Positions 16,808-25,649 of a stretch of DNA of 64,000 bases are shown piece by piece; the first letter of the stretch is position 1, and each line of letters begins with the position of its first letter. The notes under the pieces were generated by a model, which was not told the origin of the DNA, made no database searches, and worked only from the letters and a program-made list of their open reading frames with translations. The stretch comes from Vibrio mangrovi (lineage in GTDB: Bacteria > Pseudomonadota > Gammaproteobacteria > Enterobacterales > Vibrionaceae): NCBI RefSeq assembly GCF_024346955.1, contig NZ_AP024884.1:186001-250000 (forward strand), in the 5' to 3' direction. The position numbers were made by a program, and so were the translations under genes.

Positions 16808-17764
16808 ATGAAATCTGCCTCATCGGTTTATCAGGTCGCCATCTATCTGCCCGATAGTTATTCTCTGTATACCATCGGGTCGGTAGAAACACCTTTCCGG
16901 GTCGCCAATGACATTCTCGCGGAAGAGAAATTCCGGTTTGTCTATGTGGTCCCGGAGCCTCGTCTTTCCGGCCTGCCCGGATTTCCGGCCTGTGTCGCAC
17001 TGACCGATGAATTTGATTGTGACTTACTGGTGATTGTCTGTGAAACGATACCAGATGGTGCGTTGTCGCAGGCTGAAAAGAGGAAACTACAGAGTCTTTA
17101 TCAGCAGGGTAAGACGATACTTACCTGCTATGCTGGTGTTTTCTGGCTGGCTGACAGCGGATTATTACAAGACCGGACGGCGGTGGTTCACTGGTCTTTG
17201 ATGGATAGCTTCAGTGAACGTTATGATGACATTTCGTTGTCTGATCACTTGTATGAACGCCACGATCGCTTGATTACAACCGCAGGGCAGGCTGCAATTC
17301 TGGATTGTCTGGTTGACTTTCTTGAAGATACTGAAGGAAAAGATCTCGCCTATGCAGTTTCTGATCAGCTCTGCATGGACCGGATTCGTCCGGCTCAGGA
17401 ACGGCAGCGGTTACCGTACAAACAATTCGGGGGTGATGTTCAGCCACGGTTGACTATGGCGATTGAGCTGATGGAAAACAATCTGGAAGAACCTCTGTCG
17501 ACGGATGAAATTGCTGAACTGGTGCACATTTCCCGCCGGCAGCTTGAACGTCTGTTCAAACGTTATCTGGACACCATGCCCGCCCGTTACTATCTTCAGC
17601 TCCGGCTGAAAAAGGCGCGCCAGCTTTTGCTGACGACCCATACTTCGATTGTGCAAATTGGTCTGTTGTGTGGTTTTTCCAGCGGCCCGCATTTTTCCAG
17701 TGCCTACAAGGCCTATTATCAAATTACTCCCCGGGAAGAACGCTCGAAATTACTTCGCTCTTAA
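16808..17764 (+). CDS. argR: ArgR-like AraC/XylS regulator of arginine genes
   Basis: 318-residue regulator with an N-terminal class I glutamine-amidotransferase-like (DJ-1/PfpI) domain (about residues 1-195, including TCYAGVFWLADSG) and a C-terminal AraC helix-turn-helix pair (about 215-318: STDEIAELVHISRRQLERLF, then VQIGLLCGFSSGPHFSSAYK). This architecture and the position after an aot operon match P. aeruginosa ArgR, which activates arginine uptake and catabolism and is unrelated to the E. coli ArgR hexamer. The last codons run into a 16-bp tandem duplication. Autoregulation through the aotJ promoter is inference. Confidence 0.85.
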   Translation: MKSASSVYQVAIYLPDSYSLYTIGSVETPFRVANDILAEEKFRFVYVVPEPRLSGLPGFPACVALTDEFDCDLLVIVCETIPDGALSQAEKRKLQSLYQQGKTILTCYAGVFWLADSGLLQDRTAVVHWSLMDSFSERYDDISLSDHLYERHDRLITTAGQAAILDCLVDFLEDTEGKDLAYAVSDQLCMDRIRPAQERQRLPYKQFGGDVQPRLTMAIELMENNLEEPLSTDEIAELVHISRRQLERLFKRYLDTMPARYYLQLRLKKARQLLLTTHTSIVQIGLLCGFSSGPHFSSAYKAYYQITPREERSKLLRS

Positions 17765-17862
17765 ATTACTTCGCTCTTAACTGTGGCCGGGGATGAGCCG
17801 CTACCCAAATGTTTTCGGAAACTAATATGTTTTCGGAAACTAATATGTTTTCAGAAACTAAA
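17747..17862. repeat. two short tandem repeats at a convergent gene junction
   Basis: A 16-bp unit AAATTACTTCGCTCTT is repeated exactly at 17747-17762 and 17763-17778, around the argR stop. An 18-bp unit ATGTTTTCGGAAACTAAT occurs at 17809-17826 and 17827-17844, with a third copy at 17845-17862 carrying two changes. The third copy contains the stop codon of the convergent LysE gene. The 18-bp period keeps frame, so the stop codon is triplicated. Confidence 0.9.
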
Positions 17863-18484
17863 GCGTCTTGGATACCATACTGCCTGCTGCCGCAAGCATC
17901 ATGATTCCGGCGCTGCGGAAGAGCAGCATCTGGGCATTCTGGCTGGCAAGGAACTTTCTCACTTTCAGGGCGCCCAGAATGAAGATGGAGCCGACGGCAA
18001 TTAAAACCGTAATTGTCACCGGAACCAGTAATAATCCCCATGTTTGTACTGAGATGGTATCTAAGGTTATGACCAGTGGCAAAATTGCCAGATAAAATGC
18101 AATGGTTTTGGGATTGCCCAACGTAATCGTAAAACCGGAAAGCCATGCTGAAGTCAGCTCCCGCCGGGAGGCTTTCTGATCAATTTGGATCGCTTCCGGG
18201 GTACTGGTGATGAACTGCCATGCCAGCCAGGCCAGATAAAGTGAAGAAGCCCAACTGATCAGTGTGAATAACGCACTGAAACTATGGGCGATCACGGCCA
18301 GTCCGAACACTGCAAATGAAAGATAAATTAAATCTCCCAGAATTAACCCTGCCAGCATTGTATATCCGGTCATGGCACCACCACTGACACTCCGGGCAAC
18401 CAGAGCGGTCATTCCCGGCCCCGGTATGGCGGCAGCAAGCCCTAATGCAGCAATGTAAGCGAGTATTTGTGTGGGTTCCAGCAT
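17858..18484 (-). CDS. LysE-family amino-acid exporter
   Basis: 208-residue inner-membrane protein with about six hydrophobic segments. The N-terminus ends with the family signature AAIPGPGMTALVARS, and the loop GNPKTIAFYLAILP is the conserved second motif of RhtB/LysE exporters. It probably exports an amino acid. It is divergent from an AsnC/Lrp regulator, the usual controller of such exporters, with 145 bases between starts. The last codons lie in an 18-bp tandem repeat. Confidence 0.92.
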   Translation of the reverse strand: MLEPTQILAYIAALGLAAAIPGPGMTALVARSVSGGAMTGYTMLAGLILGDLIYLSFAVFGLAVIAHSFSALFTLISWASSLYLAWLAWQFITSTPEAIQIDQKASRRELTSAWLSGFTITLGNPKTIAFYLAILPLVITLDTISVQTWGLLLVPVTITVLIAVGSIFILGALKVRKFLASQNAQMLLFRSAGIMMLAAAGSMVSKTL

Positions 18485-18629
18485 GAGCTCTTCTTATTGA
18501 GTTCCGATTAAATATGCAACTATTGTGAATGAAATTAGTAGAAATATGTTACCTATTTTATACTGAATCAATTATAATTTGGGTAAAAATAACCCTCATA
18601 TAAGTTAAATATGGAAGGATTTTTCATTT

Positions 18630-19091
18630 ATGACCTTAACAAAGACAGATACCCAAATTCTGGCACTCTTACAACAAGATGCACGGATGACCAATCAGGA
18701 GCTGGCAGACCAAATTGGAATGTCGTCTTCTCCATGCTGGCGCAAAGTGCGCAAACTAGAGGAAGATGAAATCATTCAAGGTTATCGTGCCGTACTGGAT
18801 CGTAAGAAAATCGGGCTGGGTGTGATGGTTTTCGTGCGAGTCAGTATTGATAGTCACAGTGAGGCGGAAGCAAGAAATTTTGAGCAGGAAGTCGCAGCGC
18901 TTGAGAACGTGGTTGCCTGTTACAGTATTGGCGGGGATGCTGATTTTCTTATGCAGGTTGTATCTGGTGATTTAGATGCTTATGCTGAATTCGCCATGTC
19001 GGTGATCCGGCGTTTACCCGGGATCAAAGAGATGCAGAGTATGTTCGTTCTGAAAGAGATTAAACCATATGCTTCTCTGCCGGTCGGGTAA
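18630..19091 (+). CDS. Lrp/AsnC-family transcriptional regulator
   Basis: 153 residues: helix-turn-helix at about 5-60 (TDTQILALLQQDARMTNQELADQIGMSSSPCWRKVRKLEE) and a RAM effector-binding domain with ACYSIGGDADFLMQV. It is divergent from the LysE exporter, which it likely regulates in response to an amino acid. The ATG at 18630 is preceded by GGAAGGA at slightly long spacing. Confidence 0.92.
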   Translation: MTLTKTDTQILALLQQDARMTNQELADQIGMSSSPCWRKVRKLEEDEIIQGYRAVLDRKKIGLGVMVFVRVSIDSHSEAEARNFEQEVAALENVVACYSIGGDADFLMQVVSGDLDAYAEFAMSVIRRLPGIKEMQSMFVLKEIKPYASLPVG

Positions 19092-19125
19092 TCATTCATT
19101 CAGCAGAAACTAATCAAGGGAGAAC

Positions 19126-19785
19126 ATGATGAAAACCGTTTTAATTACAGGTGCGAACCGGGGAATTGGTTTTGAACTGGTGAAACAGTATTTAAAATCT
19201 GGCGCTGATGTTTATGCCGTGTGTCGCCATACCAGTGAAGCACTATCTGCGACTCAGGCTCATATTATTGAGGGGATTGATGTGACCAGTCCGGGTTGTA
19301 TTGAATCGCTCAGAGATCAGGTTCCTGTACTAGACATACTGATTAACAACGCAGGTATTTTAAGGGATGAAGTTCTCGGACAGATTGATTATGCATCAGT
19401 ACAGGAGCAATGGCAGGTGAATACTCTTGGCCCGTTGCGCGTGACTGAAACATTACTCAGTCATATCCGGGATGGCGGTAAAATCGCTTTTATCACCAGC
19501 CGGATGGGGTCAATGGCTGATAATACGTCAGGCGGGCGCTATGGCTATCGTATGTCCAAGGCAGCCCTGAATGCCGCCGCAACTTCCGTTGCCCATGATG
19601 TTGCCCATCGTGATATTTCTGTAGCAATTCTTCATCCCGGTTACGTGCAGACCGAAATGGTCGGTGGCCGGGGAGATATTGCACCAGCCGAGGCTGCACA
19701 GCGTTTGTGTACCCGGATTGATGAGCTGAATATGTCCAATAGCGGAACATTCTGGCACTCAAATGGCAGTGAACTTCCCTGGTGA
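19126..19785 (+). CDS. short-chain dehydrogenase/reductase
   Basis: 219-residue SDR of the CsgA/sniffer type. The NAD(P) motif is TGANRGIG, the NNAG motif is INNAG, and the catalytic residues are Ser (FITSRMGS) and the YxxxK pair (YRMSKAAL). It lies 35 bases after the AsnC-type regulator, so it may share that transcript. AAGGGAGAAC precedes ATG ATG. The substrate is unknown. Confidence 0.92.
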   Translation: MMKTVLITGANRGIGFELVKQYLKSGADVYAVCRHTSEALSATQAHIIEGIDVTSPGCIESLRDQVPVLDILINNAGILRDEVLGQIDYASVQEQWQVNTLGPLRVTETLLSHIRDGGKIAFITSRMGSMADNTSGGRYGYRMSKAALNAAATSVAHDVAHRDISVAILHPGYVQTEMVGGRGDIAPAEAAQRLCTRIDELNMSNSGTFWHSNGSELPW

Positions 19786-19827
19786 TTTTAGTATGGAGTG
19801 TGATCTTTTTCTGATACTTTGATATCT

Positions 19828-19843
19828 GTGGAAACGTTTCCAC
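19828..19843 (+). promoter_or_regulatory. LacI/GalR-family operator upstream of lactose permease
   Basis: Perfect 16-bp palindrome GTGGAAACGTTTCCAC with the central CG and GAAAC/GTTTC half-sites typical of LacI/GalR repressors. It lies 85 bases before the permease start. No LacI-family gene is in the window, so the repressor must be encoded elsewhere. Confidence 0.8.
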
Positions 19844-19927
19844 TAAACGACGCGATGATCACAGTTTTCCTGATATGCACTCAATATAGTATTTGTCATG
19901 TCAAATAATAGATGATAAAGCGCTGCC

Positions 19928-21313
19928 ATGAACAAGACACAGAACGAGACACATATTGAGCTGAAAACGAAGCTATCTTACGGCTTGGGCGCACTGGGTA
20001 AAGACTTTGCCTGTGCGCCTATCTATATATTTCTGATGTTCTACTTTACCGATGTTGTTGAACTCTCTGCGGCGTATGTCGGGACGGTGTTCCTTGCTGC
20101 CCGGATTATTGACGCTCTGACGGATCCGATGATGGGGATTGTCGTGGATAATACCCGTTCCCGCTATGGTAAATTCCGGCCCTGGATTCTGATTGGTTCG
20201 GCAGTCAATGCGTTTGTGCTGGTTGCTCTGTTCTGCACCCATATGTTTGAGGGTACGGCCGCTTATGTTTATGCCGCGGTGATTTACATCCTGTGGGGAC
20301 TGACTTACACCATTATGGATATTCCATTCTGGTCGATGATTCCTGCAATTTCCGATTCCCGCCGGGAACGGGAAAAACTGGTCGTGTGGCCGAGGCTGTT
20401 TGCCAGTCTGGCCTGGTTTGTTGTCGGGAGTTACGGCCTGTTGATTGTTACGAAGCTGGGGCAGGGCGAACAGGGGCGAGGATTCTTTCTGTTTTCGGTG
20501 CTCATTGCCGTTTTATTTATCATCAGTGCTTTGATTACCTTTAAGAATGTTAAAGAGAAAGTCGTTGCAACAGAACGGACAACCGAAAAGTTTGGGCTCA
20601 AAGATGCTCTGACGATCATCGGCGGTAATGATCAGTTGAAAGTATTAATTGTGACGCTGCTGGCTTTCCAGATTGGTAACATGCTGGTTGGTGGTTTCGC
20701 CATTTACTATTTTACTTATGCTCTGGGGAATAAAGAGCTGTTTCCTATCTATATGATGTTTGCCGGTGGTGCTGAAGTCGCCGGAATTTTCCTGTTTCCC
20801 CGTCTGGCAGCACTACTGCCGCGTAAAAATCTGTGGGTGATTGCCTGCGGCTTTCCCATCCTGTCATGTCTGCTGTTAGTCGTTATGTTTATTGCTGCAC
20901 CGGGAAATGTGTTCTTAATCGGCCTGTCCGGAGCGGCAATTAAGTTCGGTGTCGGGATTATTAACGGATTACAAACGGTGATGCTGGCTGATGTTGTGGA
21001 TTACGGAGAATATATCTCAGGGCGGCGCAGTGAAAGTGTCATCTTTTCCGTTCAGACCATGCTGGTCAAATTTGCCGGTGCTGCCGGGGCGTTTATCGTC
21101 GGAGTTGGGCTGGCTGTGATTGGATATGTGCCTAATGCCGAACAATCGGCGGAGACTATCTTTGGCCTGCAAGCCTTGATGATTGGTATTCCGATTCTGC
21201 TGATGCTTTTTAGTGCTGTGATTTACAAACGGTATTACAAACTTCATGAAGGCTTTCATCAGCCTGCTTCCGATCTTTATCCGTTAGAAACTGCAAAAGA
21301 AACAACTGCATAA
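19928..21313 (+). CDS. GPH-family (MelB-like) sugar:cation symporter, probable lactose permease
   Basis: 461-residue inner-membrane transporter of the glycoside-pentoside-hexuronide family with about 12 membrane helices. Family signatures include LGALGKDFACAPIYIFLMFYFTD near the N-terminus and ITDPMMGxxxDNTRSRYGKFRPW (here LTDPMMGIVVDNTRSRYGK). Unlike LacS it has no C-terminal IIA domain. The next gene, 20 bases downstream, is lacZ, so the sugar is probably lactose or another beta-galactoside. It lies downstream of a LacI-type operator. The ribosome site is weak. Confidence 0.88.
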   Translation: MNKTQNETHIELKTKLSYGLGALGKDFACAPIYIFLMFYFTDVVELSAAYVGTVFLAARIIDALTDPMMGIVVDNTRSRYGKFRPWILIGSAVNAFVLVALFCTHMFEGTAAYVYAAVIYILWGLTYTIMDIPFWSMIPAISDSRREREKLVVWPRLFASLAWFVVGSYGLLIVTKLGQGEQGRGFFLFSVLIAVLFIISALITFKNVKEKVVATERTTEKFGLKDALTIIGGNDQLKVLIVTLLAFQIGNMLVGGFAIYYFTYALGNKELFPIYMMFAGGAEVAGIFLFPRLAALLPRKNLWVIACGFPILSCLLLVVMFIAAPGNVFLIGLSGAAIKFGVGIINGLQTVMLADVVDYGEYISGRRSESVIFSVQTMLVKFAGAAGAFIVGVGLAVIGYVPNAEQSAETIFGLQALMIGIPILLMLFSAVIYKRYYKLHEGFHQPASDLYPLETAKETTA

Positions 21314-21336
21314 TTAGGGGCTGTTGAACTTTCATG
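21314..21336 (+). repeat. MITE/IS terminal-repeat copy covering the lacZ start
   Basis: These 23 bases match the 23-bp terminal repeat of the element at 25650-25918 in 20 positions. The stretch supplies the AGGGGC ribosome-site bases and ends exactly with the ATG of lacZ. It sits in the 20-base permease-lacZ gap. A match this good by chance is very unlikely in a window of this size. Confidence 0.7.
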
Positions 21337-24300
21337 CGAACTTTTCAAGATATTATTGCCAGCCGGGACTGGCAGAATCCTGGTGTAGTCAAATTGCACA
21401 CTTTGCCTGCCCATGTGCCGTTACAGAGCTACCGCAGCATTGAGCATGCCTGTCACGGGACAGAAAGCCGCCGCCATTATCTGAATGGAAAATGGGCATT
21501 CAGACTCTATCCTGCTCCCGAAGCTGTGGATGCGGCGATAATATCGCCGGAGTATGACATATCACAGTGGACACCGATTGATGTGCCCGGAAACTGGCAG
21601 CTGCAAGGTTTTGATCACCCTATTTATACCAATGTGAAATACCCGTTTCCCGATCGGGCTCCTTATGTTCCGGAGCAAAATCCGACCGGCTGTTATATCT
21701 GTGATTTTGTGGTTGAAACACCGCCCGGAGAACAAACCCGGCTCCTGTTTGAAGGGGTGAACTCTGCTTTTCATCTGTGGTGTAACGGGCAGTGGATCGG
21801 CTACTCTCAGGACAGTCGTCTGCCGGCAGAATTTGATTTATCTGCCTGCATCCAGCCGGGTAACAATCGTCTGGTCGTCATGGTCATGCGCTGGTCTGAT
21901 GGTTCTTATCTTGAAGATCAGGATATGTGGTGGCTGAGCGGAATTTTCCGTGATGTTTATCTCTGCCATAAACCTGAAGTGGCGATCAGCGATGTGTTTT
22001 TACGTCCTGAACTGGATGCCTTATACCAGAATGGACAGTTGCATGTGACTACGAAGCTGAACCGGCAGACAACACGGCATCGTGTGCAGGTGATGTTATT
22101 TGATGCCGATGGTCATTCTGTTCCAATGCAGGGAGAAACGATCTGTGCAACTGGTCAGGCGGATGTCGATGAGAAAGGTGGCTGGGGTGATCAGGTGGAA
22201 CACCTGCTGACAATATCTCATCCGCATCACTGGAACGAACAGACGCCTTATCTGTATCGCTGTGTTGTGGCGTTGCTGGATGAACAGAGCCAGGTCATTG
22301 AGTGTGAAGCTTTCTCTCTCGGATTTCGCAATGTTGCGATCGAAAACGGGTTACTCAAAGTCAATGGCAAAGCTTTGTTGATCCGGGGAGTCAACCGCCA
22401 TGAACACCATCCTGAAACCGGCCATTATGTTGATGAAAACACAATGGTCAGAGACATTCTGCTCATGAAGCAGCATAACTTTAATGCGGTGCGCACATCC
22501 CACTATCCCAATCATCCGCGTTGGTATGAACTGTGTGATCAGTATGGCCTGTATGTGGTTGATGAAGCCAATATCGAAACGCATGGTCAGTTCCCGATGT
22601 GTCGTTTATCGGATGACCCGCAATGGAATCATGCCTACATGCAGCGCATGATCGGCATGGTCGAACGGGATAAGAATCACCCGTCTGTGATTCTCTGGTC
22701 TCTGGGCAACGAATCCGGAATCGGTCTGAACCATCATGCAATGTATCAGTGGACCAAACAGCGTGATCCGTCACGTCCGGTACAGTATGAAGGCGGCGGT
22801 GCTGATACCGACGCAACCGATATTATCTGCCCGATGTATGCCCGGGTTGACCGGCATCTGGGCGGAATCAACCCGAAATATGCAATCAAAGACTGGATTG
22901 GCCGGCCGGGAGAGCAGCGGCCTTTAATTTTATGTGAATATGCGCATGCGATGGGGAATAGTCTGGGCAGTTTTGCCAAATACTGGCAGGCATTCCGTCA
23001 GTATCCACGTCTTCAGGGCGGGTTCATCTGGGACTGGGTCGATCAGGGGATTTCAAAGCGGGATGAACAGGGACGGCATTACTGGGGATATGGCGGAGAT
23101 TTCGGCGATGAAATCAATGATCGTCAGTTCTGTATCAATGGCCTGATCTGGCCGGATCGCACGCCGCATCCGACATTACAGGAAGCCAAACAGGCACAGC
23201 AGTTCTACCAGATTGCTTTTGACGGTCAGCAATTACTGACATTGACCAGTGAACAGTTGTTTGCTGCTGAAGTCTTGATTTGCCGCTGGACAGTGCTGGA
23301 AAATGGCATTGAGATTTTAGCCGGGGAGCAGACGATCACGATCAAACCTGAGTCAGAGCAACATCTGGTATTGCCTGTTTTCGATTGTCAGTATCAGTCT
23401 GATAAAGCATACCACCTGAATATTGATCTGATGCTCGCAGAGGCGGCGTCCTGGGCTCCGGCCCGGCATCCTGTTGCTCAGACACAGTTCGAGTTAAAAG
23501 CTGCCTATCCATCAATTTTTTCCGGTTTGTCCGGACATGCTGGTTCATCCCGGCAAACAGGATTTTCTCAGAATTCGGCTGAGCTGCGCGTAACGGAAAG
23601 CGCAACGCTGGTCACTATCAGTCTGGCAAACCAGCAATGGACGTTTGATCGTCACAGTGGTTATCTCATTGGCTGGAAAAATGATGATCATTCTTTATTG
23701 TGCCGCCCGCTGAAAGATAATTTCTACCGGGCACCATTAGATAATGATATTGGTATCAGCGAAGTGGATCGGCCGGATCCGAATAGCTGGATGGCCCGCT
23801 GGAAGAAAGCCGGTTTCGATCAACTGGCGGTGCAGTGTACGGATTTTGTGCTTGAGCGGGAAAGCGACCGGGTGACGGTGGTGACGGACTTTGAATATGC
23901 ATTCGAAGGACAGGCGGTTTTACACACGAAATGGCGCTATACCCTGAATCCTCAGGGAGCGATGCTCATCGATATCGAGGCATGCAAGCTGGCAGAATTG
24001 CCATCGTTTGCACGGGTTGGCCTGACATGCGCGCTTCCCCTCACTGATTCTGTGACATGGTTTGGCCGGGGGCCGCATGAAAATTATCCTGACCGCTGTC
24101 TGTCTGCCCGCATGGGATGTTATCAGTCCCGGATTAGTGAAATGCATACGGATTATATTTTCCCCACTGACAACGGATTACGCTGTGATACCCGGGAGCT
24201 GAAGCTGAGTGGAATCACAGTGAAAGGTGATTTCCATTTCAGTGTCAGTCACTATTCACAGGCGACGCTTGAGGCAGCTAAACATCCACATGAGCTGGTG

Positions 24301-24450
24301 GCCGATGAAGTGGTTTATCTCAATATTGATGGTTTTCATATGGGAGTCGGTGGTGATGATTCCTGGACGCCGAGTGTTCATCCTGAGTTTCTGCTGGAAG
24401 AAAACCGCTACCGGTATCAGATCGTACTTATGGCCAGTTCATGCTCGTGA
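21334..24450 (+). CDS. lacZ: beta-galactosidase (GH2)
   Basis: Cytoplasmic lactose hydrolase, 1038 residues, about the length of E. coli LacZ (1023). The jelly-roll, immunoglobulin-like, TIM-barrel and small-chain domains appear in the usual order. The acid/base Glu460 is in SLGNESG and the nucleophile Glu535 is in LCEYAHAMGNS, equivalent to E. coli Glu461 and Glu537. The sodium/magnesium loop and RTSHYPNHP motif are present. It forms an operon with the GPH permease upstream. Its start codon and ribosome site lie in a sequence resembling a transposon end. Confidence 0.97.
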   Translation: MRTFQDIIASRDWQNPGVVKLHTLPAHVPLQSYRSIEHACHGTESRRHYLNGKWAFRLYPAPEAVDAAIISPEYDISQWTPIDVPGNWQLQGFDHPIYTNVKYPFPDRAPYVPEQNPTGCYICDFVVETPPGEQTRLLFEGVNSAFHLWCNGQWIGYSQDSRLPAEFDLSACIQPGNNRLVVMVMRWSDGSYLEDQDMWWLSGIFRDVYLCHKPEVAISDVFLRPELDALYQNGQLHVTTKLNRQTTRHRVQVMLFDADGHSVPMQGETICATGQADVDEKGGWGDQVEHLLTISHPHHWNEQTPYLYRCVVALLDEQSQVIECEAFSLGFRNVAIENGLLKVNGKALLIRGVNRHEHHPETGHYVDENTMVRDILLMKQHNFNAVRTSHYPNHPRWYELCDQYGLYVVDEANIETHGQFPMCRLSDDPQWNHAYMQRMIGMVERDKNHPSVILWSLGNESGIGLNHHAMYQWTKQRDPSRPVQYEGGGADTDATDIICPMYARVDRHLGGINPKYAIKDWIGRPGEQRPLILCEYAHAMGNSLGSFAKYWQAFRQYPRLQGGFIWDWVDQGISKRDEQGRHYWGYGGDFGDEINDRQFCINGLIWPDRTPHPTLQEAKQAQQFYQIAFDGQQLLTLTSEQLFAAEVLICRWTVLENGIEILAGEQTITIKPESEQHLVLPVFDCQYQSDKAYHLNIDLMLAEAASWAPARHPVAQTQFELKAAYPSIFSGLSGHAGSSRQTGFSQNSAELRVTESATLVTISLANQQWTFDRHSGYLIGWKNDDHSLLCRPLKDNFYRAPLDNDIGISEVDRPDPNSWMARWKKAGFDQLAVQCTDFVLERESDRVTVVTDFEYAFEGQAVLHTKWRYTLNPQGAMLIDIEACKLAELPSFARVGLTCALPLTDSVTWFGRGPHENYPDRCLSARMGCYQSRISEMHTDYIFPTDNGLRCDTRELKLSGITVKGDFHFSVSHYSQATLEAAKHPHELVADEVVYLNIDGFHMGVGGDDSWTPSVHPEFLLEENRYRYQIVLMASSCS

Positions 24451-24454
24451 TCAT

Positions 24455-24489
24455 AAAGAAACCCGGAGCGAAAGCTGCCGGGTTTCTTT
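24455..24489 (+). terminator. rho-independent terminator after lacZ
   Basis: 12-bp stem AAAGAAACCCGG (24455-24466) with CCGGGTTTCTTT (24478-24489) around an 11-nt loop. The T-rich right arm serves plus-strand transcription. The A-rich left arm could also serve the convergent expansin gene. Confidence 0.8.
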
Positions 24490-24523
24490 GCTGTGAACTA
24501 CGTGTAATGTTTTTTAGTACTGG

Positions 24524-25531
24524 TTAACGATTAGCACAGAAGCCGAACGTTGTACTTGCTCCGGCTGACAGCGAGTCATTCCATGAAGCTCCGGTGACAG
24601 ATAAAGTTTTACCAGACTGAGACCATTGTCCGTCCCACAGATTGTATACGCTACCAGTAATATCCAGTGTGACTGCCCAGACAACTCCGTGGTCATTGTT
24701 ATTGGTTACAGTAACGGTTTCACAGTAGCCATCGTTCCATGAACTGTCCGTTGCTTCAGAAACCGCAATGTTGTCAGAGGTTGGGGTATTGTTATCATCA
24801 GGTGGTGTCGAGCCATCATCGCCTGAGCCTCCGGTATCACCAGAAGATCCGTCACCCTGATGAACCGGGAACTGAGTCGCGGTATCAATTTCATTTGTCA
24901 GAATAAGAGGCACTGACAGCACTTCTACAGTTTGTCCCCAAAAATCGGTGATACGGAAATCATAAGGACCAACCCCGAATCCGTCAGCTTTTACAAAATA
25001 GTTATATGGCTTACGCTCTAAGTTTGCGTAACTGTTACCGGAGCCGGAAACACGGTATTCAATGGCGGTGATTGGATAGCGGTGATCCCGAGCCTGAACT
25101 GCAGTCCACCACTGGCTGGAACCTTCTTTGAAAAAGAGCTTCATATTACCGGCCTGCTCATTGGCTACATATTTCCAGGAAATTGGAATCCGCCCGGCTT
25201 CGAGTGGTGAAATTTCCGCGAAGGCATCTTGATCCAGATCGACATCGCCTTTGGCACATTCGGGGCATTGATCATCGATGCGCACGGTGACGGTCTGATT
25301 GGTTTTAGTATTTGTTACCTCAATAACAGCACCACAAGCAGCCGAATTATTATAGTCTGTCGCATTCATTGCTGCGGTGTAAATACTGTCATCCGGGAGC
25401 GGAAAGCTACAGTTTCCACCACCGCCATAACCGTAGAATGTACCTTCTCCTGTGTGAATCGAGTCGTCAGCGACACTCTGTCCACAAACCAACATCGTCG
25501 CTACCAATAGTGAATAATATGTTTTGTTCAT
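24524..25531 (-). CDS. secreted bacterial expansin with cellulose-binding module
   Basis: 335 residues. The signal peptide is at about 1-21 (cleavage after SVA). Residues 25-125 form a double-psi beta-barrel D1 domain (TFYGYGGGGNCSF, IDDQCPECAKGDVDLD with the conserved Asp of EXLX1-type expansins). Residues 130-225 form a CBM63-like D2 domain with aromatic residues (QWWTAVQARDHRYPI). A Gly/Ser/Asp/Pro linker (226-255) leads to a CBM2-like cellulose-binding module (about 256-335) with Trp residues and a Cys pair (GYCETV, FGFCANR). Expansins loosen plant cell walls or cellulose without hydrolysis. No ribosome site or neighbour anomaly suggests decay. It stands alone, convergent with lacZ. Confidence 0.88.
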   Translation of the reverse strand: MNKTYYSLLVATMLVCGQSVADDSIHTGEGTFYGYGGGGNCSFPLPDDSIYTAAMNATDYNNSAACGAVIEVTNTKTNQTVTVRIDDQCPECAKGDVDLDQDAFAEISPLEAGRIPISWKYVANEQAGNMKLFFKEGSSQWWTAVQARDHRYPITAIEYRVSGSGNSYANLERKPYNYFVKADGFGVGPYDFRITDFWGQTVEVLSVPLILTNEIDTATQFPVHQGDGSSGDTGGSGDDGSTPPDDNNTPTSDNIAVSEATDSSWNDGYCETVTVTNNNDHGVVWAVTLDITGSVYNLWDGQWSQSGKTLSVTGASWNDSLSAGASTTFGFCANR

Positions 25532-25649
25532 AAAACCCTCGTCTTAATCTTAGAGACACAAAAGTAAACGCCGGTCAGAAGAAACATGCTTAAGCCGATG
25601 CCACTGACCTTACAAATAAAGATAAATAGCAATCGATACAGCAGATTAC

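Noticed and set aside
17766..18146. 126-aa minus-strand frame ending in repeated LVSENI units
   Set aside because: It is a shadow of the LysE gene; the repeats come from the 18-bp tandem DNA repeat, not a repeat protein.
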